Of a stretch of 64,000 nt of DNA, positions 10,274 to 20,593 are shown one piece after another (positions within the stretch are counted from its first letter, which is position 1; each line of letters opens with the position of its first letter). The DNA is taken from NCBI GenBank assembly GCA_963920575.1, contig OY986968.1, positions 26,604,129-26,668,128 of the forward strand, given 5' to 3'. The DNA comes from Narthecium ossifragum (lineage: Eukaryota; Streptophyta; Magnoliopsida; Dioscoreales; Nartheciaceae). The translations under genes and the position numbers were made by a program. The notes under the pieces are model-generated. The model made no database searches. It was given only the letters and a program-made list of their open reading frames with translations, and was not told where the DNA came from.

Positions 10274-10487
10274 AGATAGATTTTGGTTAAGGAAAGCATG
10301 CCTCTGACAGAGGAACCTGATTGTATTTATAAACAAATGAGGAATAAATTCAGCCACCCATTGAGGGATGTTACAACAATCACGTATTCAAAACAGAGGA
10401 AAATCAGGAGATGAATAAGGAGACAAATAAGGAAACAGTTCAAACATAGGAAGATCAAATCGTCACTTTGATTTCGTGTCTCTAACA
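10274..10487 (-). repeat. copia 5' LTR
   Basis: 214 bases. The match with 6320-6469 covers the first about 150 bases on the plus strand with few differences. On the minus strand it starts TGTTAG, but ends ATCTATCT instead of the usual CA. The first 35 codons of the long gag-containing frame lie here and are not genuine gag. Confidence 0.75.
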
Positions 10488-10492
10488 AGGCC

Positions 10493-10776
10493 CAACCCCA
10501 TTTGTCGAGCAAACTAGCTTCAAGAAGTTTTGGTGGTTAGAGAATGACAGGGGCTTGACTTTATTGGCAATGCAGCGTGACAACACTTTATCTACACGTC
10601 TCTGTCGTCATCGGAGACCCTCTAACAACAGAGGAATGGTTGCATGTGTTCTCTGATCAGTTAAATAATGCGTTCAGTGATGCTATTATCAGAGGACGGT
10701 CTGTCACATGTACGACTGAGAGGAATGATTTACTCAATTACAGAATCTCAGAAGATGATGTTATATTATGGTAACA
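10493..10776. other. Flank of copia insertion, no recognised gene
   Basis: Resumes host sequence after the target duplication. A 65-codon frame at 10577-10774 matches nothing I recognise. It may be a distal part of the broken F-box locus or other relic. Confidence 0.3.
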
Positions 10777-12350
10777 GGATGAGAGAGGTGCGAAGTGGAC
10801 ATTTAAAAGGCAACATAACAAGTGAGTACATTGTCAAGGATTTGTTTCATATTTTCAAAGTAGAGTGAAAATTGTCATATAATTCATTATCATACGGAGA
10901 GGATGAGTTTCGCCCACACATGCAAACCATGGCATTTGATGTGTTTACGCTTGAAGGACGACATCACCCAAGATCCAACGAGGGATGGGTTGGCTGACCA
11001 CCAACCTCGAGCCCTTTTGTCTACCACCTTTAATTTTTTTTTTGGTTATCTAGAGAACCAGGAAAAACAAAATATTGTTCAAGATCTTCGTGAAACCCTT
11101 GAGAAAATCGGGATTAAAATATTTCATAATACCGATAAATTAAAAAATTATTTGATCAAGAGTGCGATCTATAACCTGGCTCTGATACCACTTGTAAGAT
11201 CTTTAGCTATAGATCAACAGTTCTTGACCAATAGAAATAAATTGACATACATGTGTCTTGTCAGAAACCCAAGCTTGATGAAGACCTCGGACTTGCAATC
11301 CAAGGGCGATGAAAATCGTCTTCTCTAAACCCCGACACACGACCTGAGCGATGGAGCCTCTAGTTCGTTTTTCAACGTGTGTGGAAGGAGGGATAACCCA
11401 TCCTTATATAGAGCCAAGGATATCTGACTCCCACTCCATCAAGGAATCTGAATCCAATTAGGATGGCCACACATGTTAATCCACAATGAACCATAATTAA
11501 TATTGTGACTGAGTTTGACCATAAGTCAAACACATTGGCATCTATTATTAACCAGTCGAATTAAAACCGAACTCACATTAAAATAGGTCACATAAAAACC
11601 CAATAGATGTTATATATGGAAAGTTGGAAACATGATGAGAGGGGTTGGAAATGGACACCTAGAAGGCAACATAACAAGTGAGCACATTGTCAAGGATGGG
11701 CCCCATATTTCCAAAGTAGAGTGGAAATTGGTATATAATTCATTATCGTACGAAGGGGATGCGTTTCGCCCACACATGCAAACCATGACATTTGATGTGT
11801 TTAGGCTTGAAGGACGACGTCACCCAAGATTCGGCAACATCACCCAAGATCCGGCGAGGGATGGGTTAGCCGACGGCCAACCCCGTGCCCTTTTCTCTAC
11901 CACCTTTAATTTTATTTATTTATTTATTTTTATTATCTAGAGAACCGAGAAAAACAAAATACTGTTCAAGATCTTTATGAAACCCTTGAGAAAATCAGGA
12001 TTAAAATATTCCATAACACCGATAAATCAAAAAATTATTTGATCAAGAGTGTGATCTATAACCTGGCTCTGATACCACTTGTAGGATCTTTAGCTATAGA
12101 TCAACAGTTCTTGACCAATAGAAATAAATTGACATATATGTGTCTTGCTAGAAAGCCAAGCTTGATAAAGACCTTGGACTTACAATCCAAGGGCGATGAA
12201 AACCGTCTTCTCCAAACCCCGACACACAACCCGAGCGATGGAGACTCTATGGTATGTGGAAGGAGGATGACCCATCCTTATATAGAGCCTAGGATATCTG
12301 ACTCCCACTCCATCAAGGAATCTGAATCCAATTAGGATGGCCTCACATAT
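10777..12350 (-). mobile_element. Two tandem LTR-retroelement 5' ends (leader, primer site, LTR)
   Basis: A unit of about 700 bases occurs twice, at 10777-11478 and 11632-12348, in the same orientation. Each holds leader sequence, then the minus-strand primer site TGGTATCAGAGCC (plus 11178-11190 and 12065-12077), then LTR sequence with a TATATAAG-type promoter on the minus strand. No gag or pol is seen. The tandem order fits unequal recombination or two insertions followed by deletion. The family is unknown. Confidence 0.6.
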
Positions 12351-12462
12351 CTCTATCAAGATGATTCTTTAAATGGCATGAGGTGGAATATTTCAGACCA
12401 GACAAGTGGGGAGATCAAGAACATGTCGAAGGATGGGATATCAGATGATCCCATAGCTGTGT

Positions 12463-13740
12463 GACTTTGAAGAAGCTCTTACCAAAGTTCAGAGAAGTGT
12501 TTCTTCTGCTGACATAGAGCGCCATGAAAAGTGTAAGTATGTCAAAGAAACGCAATCCTTGAAATGGGGACTCAGCTTGGAAAGATAGCGGCCTAGAGGC
12601 AGAGCATGTAGAGCAAGGATTTAGACAGAAATAAAGGAAATAGAAGGGATAGCTGAAAGAGGAGAAAGTTTGGAGGCTGTAGATCAGTAGGTAGTGATTT
12701 AGAAGTACACAAGCTAAAAGATCTTTTCTTTTCAATAATTGAGTCTTTTATCTTGGCTCAAGAGCAAACGCCCTACATTTGCAACAAATTTGGGAGCTCG
12801 GGATTGGACCTCACACACAAGATAAAAGATGTTGAATGTAATGTTTTTAATACATAGCAAGCAATTTGAAAAGATGAACGAGGACTTTGAATTAAGTGTG
12901 GATGCAACAAGGAAGAAAATCAGAAATATTTTTGCTGGTTGCAAATGCTATGTTAAAAGTTAGGAAATATAGTACATGGCAGGTCATACTCAAGCCGTAA
13001 ATATACTTTGCTTCAAGAAAAAGTGATAAGTGAGGAGAAATTAGATATTTGAAAAGATGAACGAGGACTTCGAATTAAGTGTGTAAGTTTTTCGTTTCTT
13101 CAGATATTTTTCCCTTTTGCTGCTGTCGCATCCAAGCTTTTAATGTGCTCAGATTGTAATCACACTTCTAAGTGCCAAGTTTTTCCTAATTTGCTGCAGG
13201 GACGTCCTTCGCTGGGCCAAGAATATTAGCTCCAATAAGACACGAACCACAAAACGTGCTGGTGTTGCTGTCTATAACCGTGCATCGTCGCTGGAAACTC
13301 TGGTAATTAGCATGCTACTTAGATGATTGTGAAGTAGTGAAAAAAATTTCATGTTTGAGCACGGACACCCACAAGATTAGTCTTCAGAAGCTTAAACAAC
13401 TATTGTTTTAAAATTGTTGCTGGCTAAATTCGGAACCATTTACCACAGATTATAGTTCGTAGAATACATATGTGCTTTCGTATCTGTTTCAAAATGTTGT
13501 GGCAAATTGGATATCTCTACCTAGCTGATGTCAAACACTTGGAGGAGCTCATGAGGAGATTAGGATTTTCAAGTGGTACATCTTCTGAGCTGACTGCAGA
13601 AATGCGCAAGAATTTCCAGTGAGCGAACACACACTGTTTGACAAACTGTATAAAAGGTGTTTCATCTGTTTAGCAATTAAACTATAAAGTTTTTGGCAGG
13701 AACGAACCGGTGACACTACAGACTCTCGAGTGCTCGTTGT
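12463..13740 (+). pseudogene. Host exon-like fragments, gene not firmly recognised
   Basis: Bases 12463-12532 read DFEEALTKVQRSVSSADIE-like sequence followed by GTAAGT, resembling the C-terminal helices of AAA ATPases, but weakly. Bases 13200-13302 form an exon with good splice signals (phase-compatible, Arg-Lys-Thr-rich). About 13540-13619 reads LEELMRRLGFSSG-like sequence. A block containing GAAAAGATGAACGAGGACTT is duplicated at 12864 and 13053. No continuous gene can be built, and I do not know the family of the later exons. Confidence 0.35.
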
Positions 13741-13911
13741 GAAATGTCTCCGACATTGGATCCGCTTATAGTGGGAGTACAAATCTGGAAGAAAATGCAC
13801 CTTAAGCTGCGAACAATCATCAGTTTTGATGCCATTGCGACATCCTCAACGTGCTGAAGCTGATCTACTCTCGTGGGGCTTTGAAGTTTTTGTGGGAGGG
13901 TGCCTTGCGAG

Positions 13912-14060
13912 GCGGTCTGTTTGGATTGAGAATAAATTTGTATAAATCCAGTTTATGTATCAAAATACTTTTCTCTTGATCCTACATAACAGCATTTGAT
14001 ACTTATATAATTTTTACTTTATCTTATGCAAACTTATCTTATCATCAATCCAAACGGCCT
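13912..14060. mobile_element. Foldback MITE, GTTTGGATTGAG family
   Basis: About 150 bases with inverted ends (CTGTTTGGATTGAGAATA and its complement near 14040-14058). It is a diverged member of the family clustered to the right. Confidence 0.65.
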
Positions 14061-14369
14061 TGAAAGGCGTGATCTTTCCACTCTCGGTCTACCCTATCTC
14101 AAAATGATCAGACTATGAAAGGGATTGGGAGGATGCAGGATGTAGAATCCTGTTGTATTGTTTCATTTGTTCCCTTGGAGTCATTTGATGATAAATGTAA
14201 GCACAATGTTGGGTAATTATTTATCCGGGTTGCCTTTGACTCATACTAAGTTCGTTCCAGTTGTTTATCTCTAGAAAAAAAAACAAAGAAAATCTAGAGC
14301 TAAACAATTTACATAACTCAGGTTTGTTCGGTGGAGTGGAGAAGGTCTCTTAAATAATTTAATTTGTTA

Positions 14370-14634
14370 GGGCCCATTTGGATTGATAATACAATAAGTT
14401 TATACAGTGGATAAAGTAAAAGTTATGCAAGCATCAAATGTAGTTATATAAGATTATGGATAAAATATTTGGATGAATAAATGGGGTTTATGTATATTTA
14501 TCCTCAATCCAAATGAGCATTTTATGCATCCAAATACTTTTCTTTATAACCTACATAACTACATTTCATATTTGTATAATTTTTTCTTTATCCACTATGC
14601 AAACTTATCATATCCTCAATCCAAACCGGTCTCC
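14370..14634. mobile_element. Foldback MITE plus adjoining partial copy
   Basis: A complete copy at 14370-14519 (GGGCCCATTTGGATTGA ... CAATCCAAATGAG) abuts a right-hand portion of another copy at 14520-14634. Confidence 0.65.
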
Positions 14635-14683
14635 TGTTTGGATTGCCTTAGGGCCCATCCTGCCCCAACAAGGATTACCAAAA

Positions 14684-14988
14684 GGGCCCGTTTGGATTGA
14701 GGATAAGTACACATAAACCTCATTTATGCATCAAAACACTCTATTCACAATCTTGCATAACTACTTTTAATGCTTCAATAACTTTTAGGGCCCGTTTGGA
14801 TTGAGAATAAATATGCATAAATCTTGTTTATGCATTCAAACACTTTTCTCTCAATCCTACATAACTACCTTTGATACTTGTATAACTTTTACTTTATTCA
14901 CTATACAAACTTATCTTATTCTCAATCCAAACGGGCCATTACTTTATCCACTATACAAACTTATCTTATCCTCAATCCAAACGAACTC
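14684..14988. mobile_element. MITE with a copy of itself nested inside
   Basis: The outer copy starts at 14684 (GGGCCCGTTTGGATTGAG) and ends about 14988. An inner copy at 14788-14938 lies inside the sequence AACTTTTA/CTTTATCC and is flanked by TTA on both sides (14785-14787, 14939-14941), a 3-bp duplication typical of PIF/Harbinger (Tourist-like) elements. Confidence 0.8.
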
Positions 14989-15035
14989 TTATGTAAGATA
15001 ATTATATAAAAGTTATGCAAGCATTAAAGATAAAC

Positions 15036-15752
15036 ATCCTTTTGGATTGAGGATAACACATAAACCTCATTTATGCATCCAAACACTTTATCTATAATCT
15101 TGCATAACTACCTTTAGGCCTCGTTTGGTTAGGGGATAGGCTATCCCGGGATTAGAGGGAATGCGAATTGGTATTATGGGATAAGTAGTGGGATATGTAT
15201 GGTATTTTGTTGAAAAGTAGTGATAAATTAGTAATGTTTGGTTGAAAAAGTATGGATAAAGTTGATGTGATTGGTTGAAAAGTAGGGATAATGAGATAAT
15301 GATTGGTTGAAAAGTGAAAAAGTAGGAATAAAGTTGATGTAATTGGTTGAAAAGAAGATAAAATGTAGTAATGATTGGTTGAAAAGTAGGAATAAAGTAG
15401 GGATAAAGTGAGGATAGGGATGTGGATAAAGGTAGGGATAAACGTGGGGATTAGATGGTGTTTGATTGTAATGCAGGGATAAAGTAGGCTTAACCCGGGA
15501 TAAGGAATCCTTATCCCCCAACCAAACGGTCTTAGGGTCCGTTTGGATTGAGGATAGGATAAGTTTATATGTTGGATAAACTATAAGTTATGCAAGCATT
15601 AAGGTAGTTATGTAAGATTATGGATAAAGTGTTTGGATGCATAAATGGGGTTTATGCATACTTATCCTCAATCCAAACGGACTTTTAATGCTTGCATAAC
15701 TTTTACTTTATCCAACATACAAACTTATCCTATCCTCAATCTAAACGGGCCC
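15036..15752. mobile_element. MITE split by two consecutive insertions
   Basis: The left half of the outer copy is 15036-15116 and the right half 15685-15752. Between them lie two elements with TTA at each junction: a different 415-bp foldback element and a 150-bp copy of the GTTTGGATTGAG family at 15535-15684. Confidence 0.75.
15117..15531. mobile_element. Second Tourist-like MITE family, 415 bp
   Basis: Ends GGCCTCGTTTGGTTAGGGGA and its imperfect complement (TCCCCCAACCAAACGGTC), flanked by TTA at 15114-15116 and 15532-15534. The interior is made of diverged TTGGTTGAAAAGTAGGGATAA-like units. Confidence 0.8.
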
Positions 15753-15993
15753 TAATCTTACATAACTACTTTTAATATTTGCATAACTTTTATTTTATTT
15801 AACATACAAACTTATCCTATCCTCAATCCAAACGGATCCTAAGGGCCCGTTTGGATTGAGGATAAATATGAATAAACCCCATTTATGCATCCAAACATTT
15901 TATCTATAATTTTACATAACTAGCTTTAATACTTGCATAACTTTTACTTTATCCAACATATAAACTTATCCTATCCTCTATCCAAACGAACCA
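15753..15993. mobile_element. Further MITE copies, one partial and one complete
   Basis: Bases 15753-15840 are the right half of a copy. Bases 15843-15993 are a complete copy beginning GGGCCCGTTTGGATTGAG. Confidence 0.65.
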
Positions 15994-16216
15994 TGTGTCT
16001 CATCCTCTCTATCTTATCCTAGACCTAGCTAGTAGGTCTAAACTAGATGTTAAACATTGACAATTACAAAGATCCTCAACAACCCAACCTAGTTGACTCA
16101 AATGAAAAGAAAAAAGAAAAAAAAAACCTAGTTGACTCACAAGTCTTCGATTGTTATTTTTGACGATAACCAGATCCACATCACGCGGCAGCGGTGGCTA
16201 TTTACTTAAAACGATG

Positions 16217-16416
16217 NNNNNNNNNNNNNNNNNNNNNNNNNNNNNNNNNNNNNNNNNNNNNNNNNNNNNNNNNNNNNNNNNNNNNNNNNNNNNNNNNNNN
16301 NNNNNNNNNNNNNNNNNNNNNNNNNNNNNNNNNNNNNNNNNNNNNNNNNNNNNNNNNNNNNNNNNNNNNNNNNNNNNNNNNNNNNNNNNNNNNNNNNNNN
16401 NNNNNNNNNNNNNNNN
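16217..16416. other. Assembly gap (200 N)
   Basis: Exactly 200 N, the usual placeholder for a gap of unknown size. It hides the 5' part of the gene to its right. Confidence 0.98.
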
Positions 16417-19400
16417 TTATGACCAGCTGGTGAAGTCCAACCAGTCCAAGGCTCTAACCGTTGCTCAGGTATCTACTCAGTCTCCTCTCTTCTTCCCATA
16501 GCTTTCTATGCGAATTTAATTATTTTCTAGTTGGTGGTGCAAATGAACTTTTAGCATTTGCGAGAAGTCTCTTAAGAAAATAACAAATTTTTGTTATGAG
16601 AGAACATGGGGCAGTGTAAATGAATGAACTCCTTTCACGCATGTTTGCACCAGTTCTGCATCAGCGACCATGTGTATCTATTGATTGAATGAAGTGAGTC
16701 CTCAAATGTTCTGGTGAGCTATTTTTATGTCAGCTAAGTGGGAAACAAGTCCCAGGAAGTCCTTCCTGTGTTATTCAAAAGTACTTTTTGTGCAGGTTGT
16801 CTCTTTATTGTTTGCATAAAGGGTGCAGCTTTAAGGAACTTTTTGAGGAACTTACTGAGAATAATTCAATTTTTAGAGGCCCATCATGACTGAGAAGACT
16901 TTTCCGAGCTATTGTTTTGCTGTCCTTGAGACTTCTACCTCTCCAATGCTCTGAACAACTTTAGAATTTGCCTGTACTATAACTGCCTCCTGTCGTCATG
17001 GTTTCTTGTTTCCTTATGTTGCACTCCTGCTTTTGAATGCGCTCAGCAAGAGCTGACGTGCATTTTAGCACTGCTGCCATTGGCCTCTGCAATTATTATT
17101 CTTTTTTCTATTCACTACCTACAAGTTGTATCTGATAAATGGTAAGATACAACATGTTCTTGTGCAGCTCTTCGCCCATGAGCAAGCATGCTAATGTTTT
17201 TTGTGATATAAAACCTATTGTGCCCAGCTGATGTAACTGTTAGATTTATGGAATCTTGACAGCGAATTGCTTTCAAAAGATGCATTTCTGTTTGCCTAAA
17301 TAATTCCATTTTTTTCTATATGTGATAGCATAACTAAAGATTCAGCTTTGTAGTTGAATTCAAATTACCTATGCAAGTAGTTGTTGCCTGTTTTGTGAGA
17401 GCTTTAATTGGAAAATGCCTCAGTACTGAGATGTTTTTTTTTCTTTTTGAAGAATCAAGTTAAAGCTGAGGTACTGAGATGTGCTTGTTTTTTTGTTAAC
17501 ATGCCATGTATCGTCAGTCTAGCATAAGATTGCCATTTAAATCCGTGGCCACTTTCTCTTTGTAGCATTAAGTGCTAACTTCTTCCCCTGTATGTAGATC
17601 GCCTAGATTTCCCTTCTGAATGAATACCTCTTTACTTGTCTAGCCATTTGGCCCTAGGATACTAAATGGTGAAAAGTTCAACCATACTGTCATTTATTTC
17701 TGTGTTAAGGATTATCACATTTCCATATCATCAATGGAATTGGACTAAATTCGGAAGAAGATTGTCCTCAAGCCAATTGCGTCTTCTGACTTGGTTTTGC
17801 AACTTGGAGGCAGTTTTTTCCTGTACATCCTATATATGTTCTTTTGTTACTTCTGACATTTAGGTCTCTTAGATGCAATACACTTTTTTCTAGGATGGAT
17901 TGGATCTTTTAGGATTATGTGGTGAGCTCAGTCTTGCTTGCAACATTCGAGAAGGCCAGGCCTTGATGGTAATACTTTGTTAAGGCAGTCAGTATAGGCT
18001 ATTGCTGGTTGTTTTGAAGGAGTCTGGTCAGGGGCCACTAAGAATGAGAAGTGGTACAATCCTAAGTAGTAGCCAGCTAAGGATTGAATTATGTTTTTCA
18101 CGGATGAATAACATCAAAGGTAGAAGGATAAGTTCAGTTGAATATTTAAAGATGCAGATAGAGGAACAATGTGGCAGAAGGAAAAAAAAAACAAGCAGGA
18201 TTTGCTCCACATGCTGGCATTCAGCATGAAGAAGCGCTGAGATCCATAACTGGTGGTATTGCTGCTATCTGGTTAAGCCACTTCATTCAATAGAGACTGT
18301 ATGAGCATGAGCTGACAGATTGCATGTTCTGAATGTGGATCTGGAGAACTTTTCTTTTCAGGAGAATAAATCTAGGACTGCACTTGAATACGCAGGTGTT
18401 CAGTAGCCAAAATGTTTGACTATGTACCATCTAGCATTCATCCTGTTGTGAAGGCCATTTCTTCTTCGTTTATCTCACCTTAGATTAGCAGAATTTGATC
18501 ACTGTTCGTTTTATTGTTTGGTATTATATCTACCATTGGCGTCAGTTAAGAAACCTGCTGTTTATTCCTTTTAGAAGGCCATTTTTCATGACTTCCTTCT
18601 TGGTAACTTGTCGCCTTTTCTGCAGTCAAACTTATCAGTTGGCCATTATTTGTTTTAAATTAATACCAAGTATTGTATGTGATATTCATCTTGTTGAGCA
18701 TTTTTTATCTCCAACTTTTTTATTTGTATCTTTGGTAATGGAGAACCTTCACTACCAAAAGAAGCCAATAAACTTGTATAAACCAGGTTTACCGACCTTG
18801 TAAGGTACATTTATAGGTCTATTAGGACCTTACACCTGCATAAATGCATTTGATATTCACCACGCTCATGTACAGGTTGGTGATTTTGTGAACTGCTTGG
18901 CTGAGGCAAGAAATGAGTTGCAGCACAAGTATGTAATTAATTCAATAAATCTATTTCATTCAAGCTCTTGTGGCTTTTCATTATATGACCAGACGTGTGG
19001 ATAATGTTGCTTTTATCATCCCTTGGAAGATCTGACAGCATCCAACGAAGTTTTAAAATAAAGAGAGCCTTACTATTTAAAGCAGACAGGTCTTCTTTTG
19101 ATCGCCTTTGCCAACAGGTTTGTTTGCCTACGTACCTTTGGCAGCCAGTTTGTATTGCACCTTTTCATGCATGTTTGAGAAGGCATGTCTTCTTGATTAA
19201 TTCCTGCAGGTACATAAGTTAGAGGCAGAGCATAAGAGGTTAGAGGAGGACGCTGCTGTTTATAATTTACTCCAAGAGCAGCTCAAGCTGTCACCTGCAT
19301 ATAAAACGGTACTGACACCACTTTGTTATCATTTTGCATGTTGCATTCTGATAACCCGGGGTTCTTTCTGTTGCATTTTTGTCCTGGGCAGATGTTCTGA

Positions 19401-19677
19401 TGCTCTCTTTTAACTATTACATTATAGATGCTTGAGATTGGTGAAAGCATGGAAAACAAGGACAACTCTGAGCAACCTCCTGAGTTTGCTGACATATCAT
19501 TTGAAGACCTATTAGCCCAAGAAAAAAAGGACTCCTTTTGGTACGTAAATGGTTCAATCTTCCAGGTCCTATGTATTTCCACACTACCAGGAGATTTATA
19601 TTGACTTGGAACATCACTTGTTTTCCGCGTCCCCTTGCAGGATAAGAAATGGCAAGCTGAGATCATGCACAAGCTAG
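16417..19677 (+). CDS. Conserved plant coiled-coil protein, 3' exons
   Basis: Partial because the gap removes the start. Exons by splice signals and phase: 16417-16468, 18876-18928, 19030-19117, 19210-19308, 19428-19540 and 19641-19677, with a TAG stop. The deduced sequence is charged and heptad-like (LEAEHKRLEEDAAVYNLLQE; FADISFEDLLAQEKKDSFW). I recognise it as a conserved, uncharacterised plant protein but know no function. The first intron is about 2.4 kb. The 3' flank is duplicated near 4.1 kb and, more weakly, near 23.7 kb, tying this gene to the local segmental duplications. Reading frames are intact in all visible exons. Confidence 0.6.
16469..18875 (+). other. Long intron of the coiled-coil gene
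   Basis: T-rich, GT-AG bounded. No further coding exon or transposon terminus was recognised, though small exons could be missed. Confidence 0.5.
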
Positions 19678-19965
19678 AAGACCAGACATCTTTGGCATTT
19701 CCATTTGCAATGCAAACCAGGACTTTTGTCTGCCTGGGGGACATTGCTTGCCTATTGAAATACTAATTCACAGCGAATGGAGGATAGAGCACTGATTGGT
19801 ACATTGACCTAACTTTACGAAAATGTAAAGCACCAAGCCCCTTTTCCACAAGATGACGACAAACTCATTTTTGTTTTAGCTCCTCTAATTTGAACCTGCT
19901 GTAAGATGTACTAAACCTCTATTATAGCTTTCTTAAACAAAGAAAACTCTCTCTATATTGTACTA

Positions 19966-20265
19966 GTACTCAGTGCTCCTGACACAGTTTTTAGTTATTG
20001 TTAATATAAAATTTTAACAAACTTCATATAGTTTGTCTGGTTAGACGGCTGTGATGACCCGTAGGTGGTCCAGGGTTCGAAGGTTGGTCATAGCTTTTTA
20101 TTCACTGTCATCATAAAACATAGTCTATAAAATAAAATATTATAAGTCTAACTTAGGGTATATAAAATAAATATAAGTTAAAGCGCAAATTTAGAGAATA
20201 TATATAAAGAAATTTAGGAGATATGAATTAATGCAGGTTAACCATTATTGCTCCTTATAAGGTTG
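19966..20265. mobile_element. SINE-like insertion with tRNA-like promoter boxes
   Basis: Bases 20040-20095 contain an A-box-like TGGTTAGACGG and a B-box-like GGTTCGAA, spaced about as in tRNA-derived SINEs. The whole 300-base segment is missing from the collapsed copy at 4.6 kb, where the flanks join directly, consistent with an insertion here. No clear poly(A) or target duplication is seen. Confidence 0.4.
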
Positions 20266-20540
20266 ATAGCTCAATCAGTCAACTAATTTGATAAACCTAT
20301 CACACCCATTAGCTCAGATTATTTTTTACTTTACGGATGTTTAGTTCAGGCCTCGGCCGGCTCGACTCTGGCCCATTAATAGCCCACCATCAAAACCTTA
20401 AGAAACCTCTCATGGATTGGAGACCCAAAGAAATGTCGACAGCTTTAAAACCGCGAGGGCGCCCGCGCCCGCGCCCACACAACGAACCCCTCCCATTTCC
20501 CTCTCTTCTCTGTTCATAAACCCTCCCATATCTCCATTGA

Positions 20541-20570
20541 AACGATCTCTCTCTCTCTCTCTCTCTCTGG
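20541..20570 (+). repeat. (CT)n tract in the NAP copy 1 leader
   Basis: About 14 CT units just upstream of the ATG at 20594. A longer tract occupies the same place in copy 2 (25437-25477), and copy 3 keeps a short remnant (about 30447-30457). CT/GA tracts in plant leaders are often bound by GAGA-binding BPC factors. Confidence 0.8.
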
Positions 20571-20593
20571 CGGAGGCGGCTAAGATAGCCACG

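Larger units (their letters stand above)
6320..10487 (-). mobile_element. Ty1/copia LTR retrotransposon, defective, with internal foreign sequence
   Basis: Transcribed right to left. The 5' LTR is 10274-10487 (begins TGTTAGAGAC on the minus strand). It is followed directly by a tRNA-Met primer site and gag-protease. The 3' LTR survives as 6320-6469. Flanking bases AGGTC (6315-6319) and AGGCC (10488-10492) form an imperfect 5-bp target duplication. Integrase, reverse transcriptase and RNase H are absent. Sequence from 6470 to 9042 does not belong to the element. Confidence 0.8.

Noticed and set aside
12463..12532. Firm assignment as an AAA ATPase exon
   Set aside because: The similarity is to a short helical tail only. 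No Walker motifs are nearby.
14370..15993. CRISPR-like array of spaced repeats
   Set aside because: The repeats are inverted termini of MITEs with TTA junctions in plant nuclear DNA.
20040..20095. Possible tRNA gene
   Set aside because: Only A/B-box-like motifs are present. There is no acceptor stem or anticodon arm, so a SINE head is the better reading.
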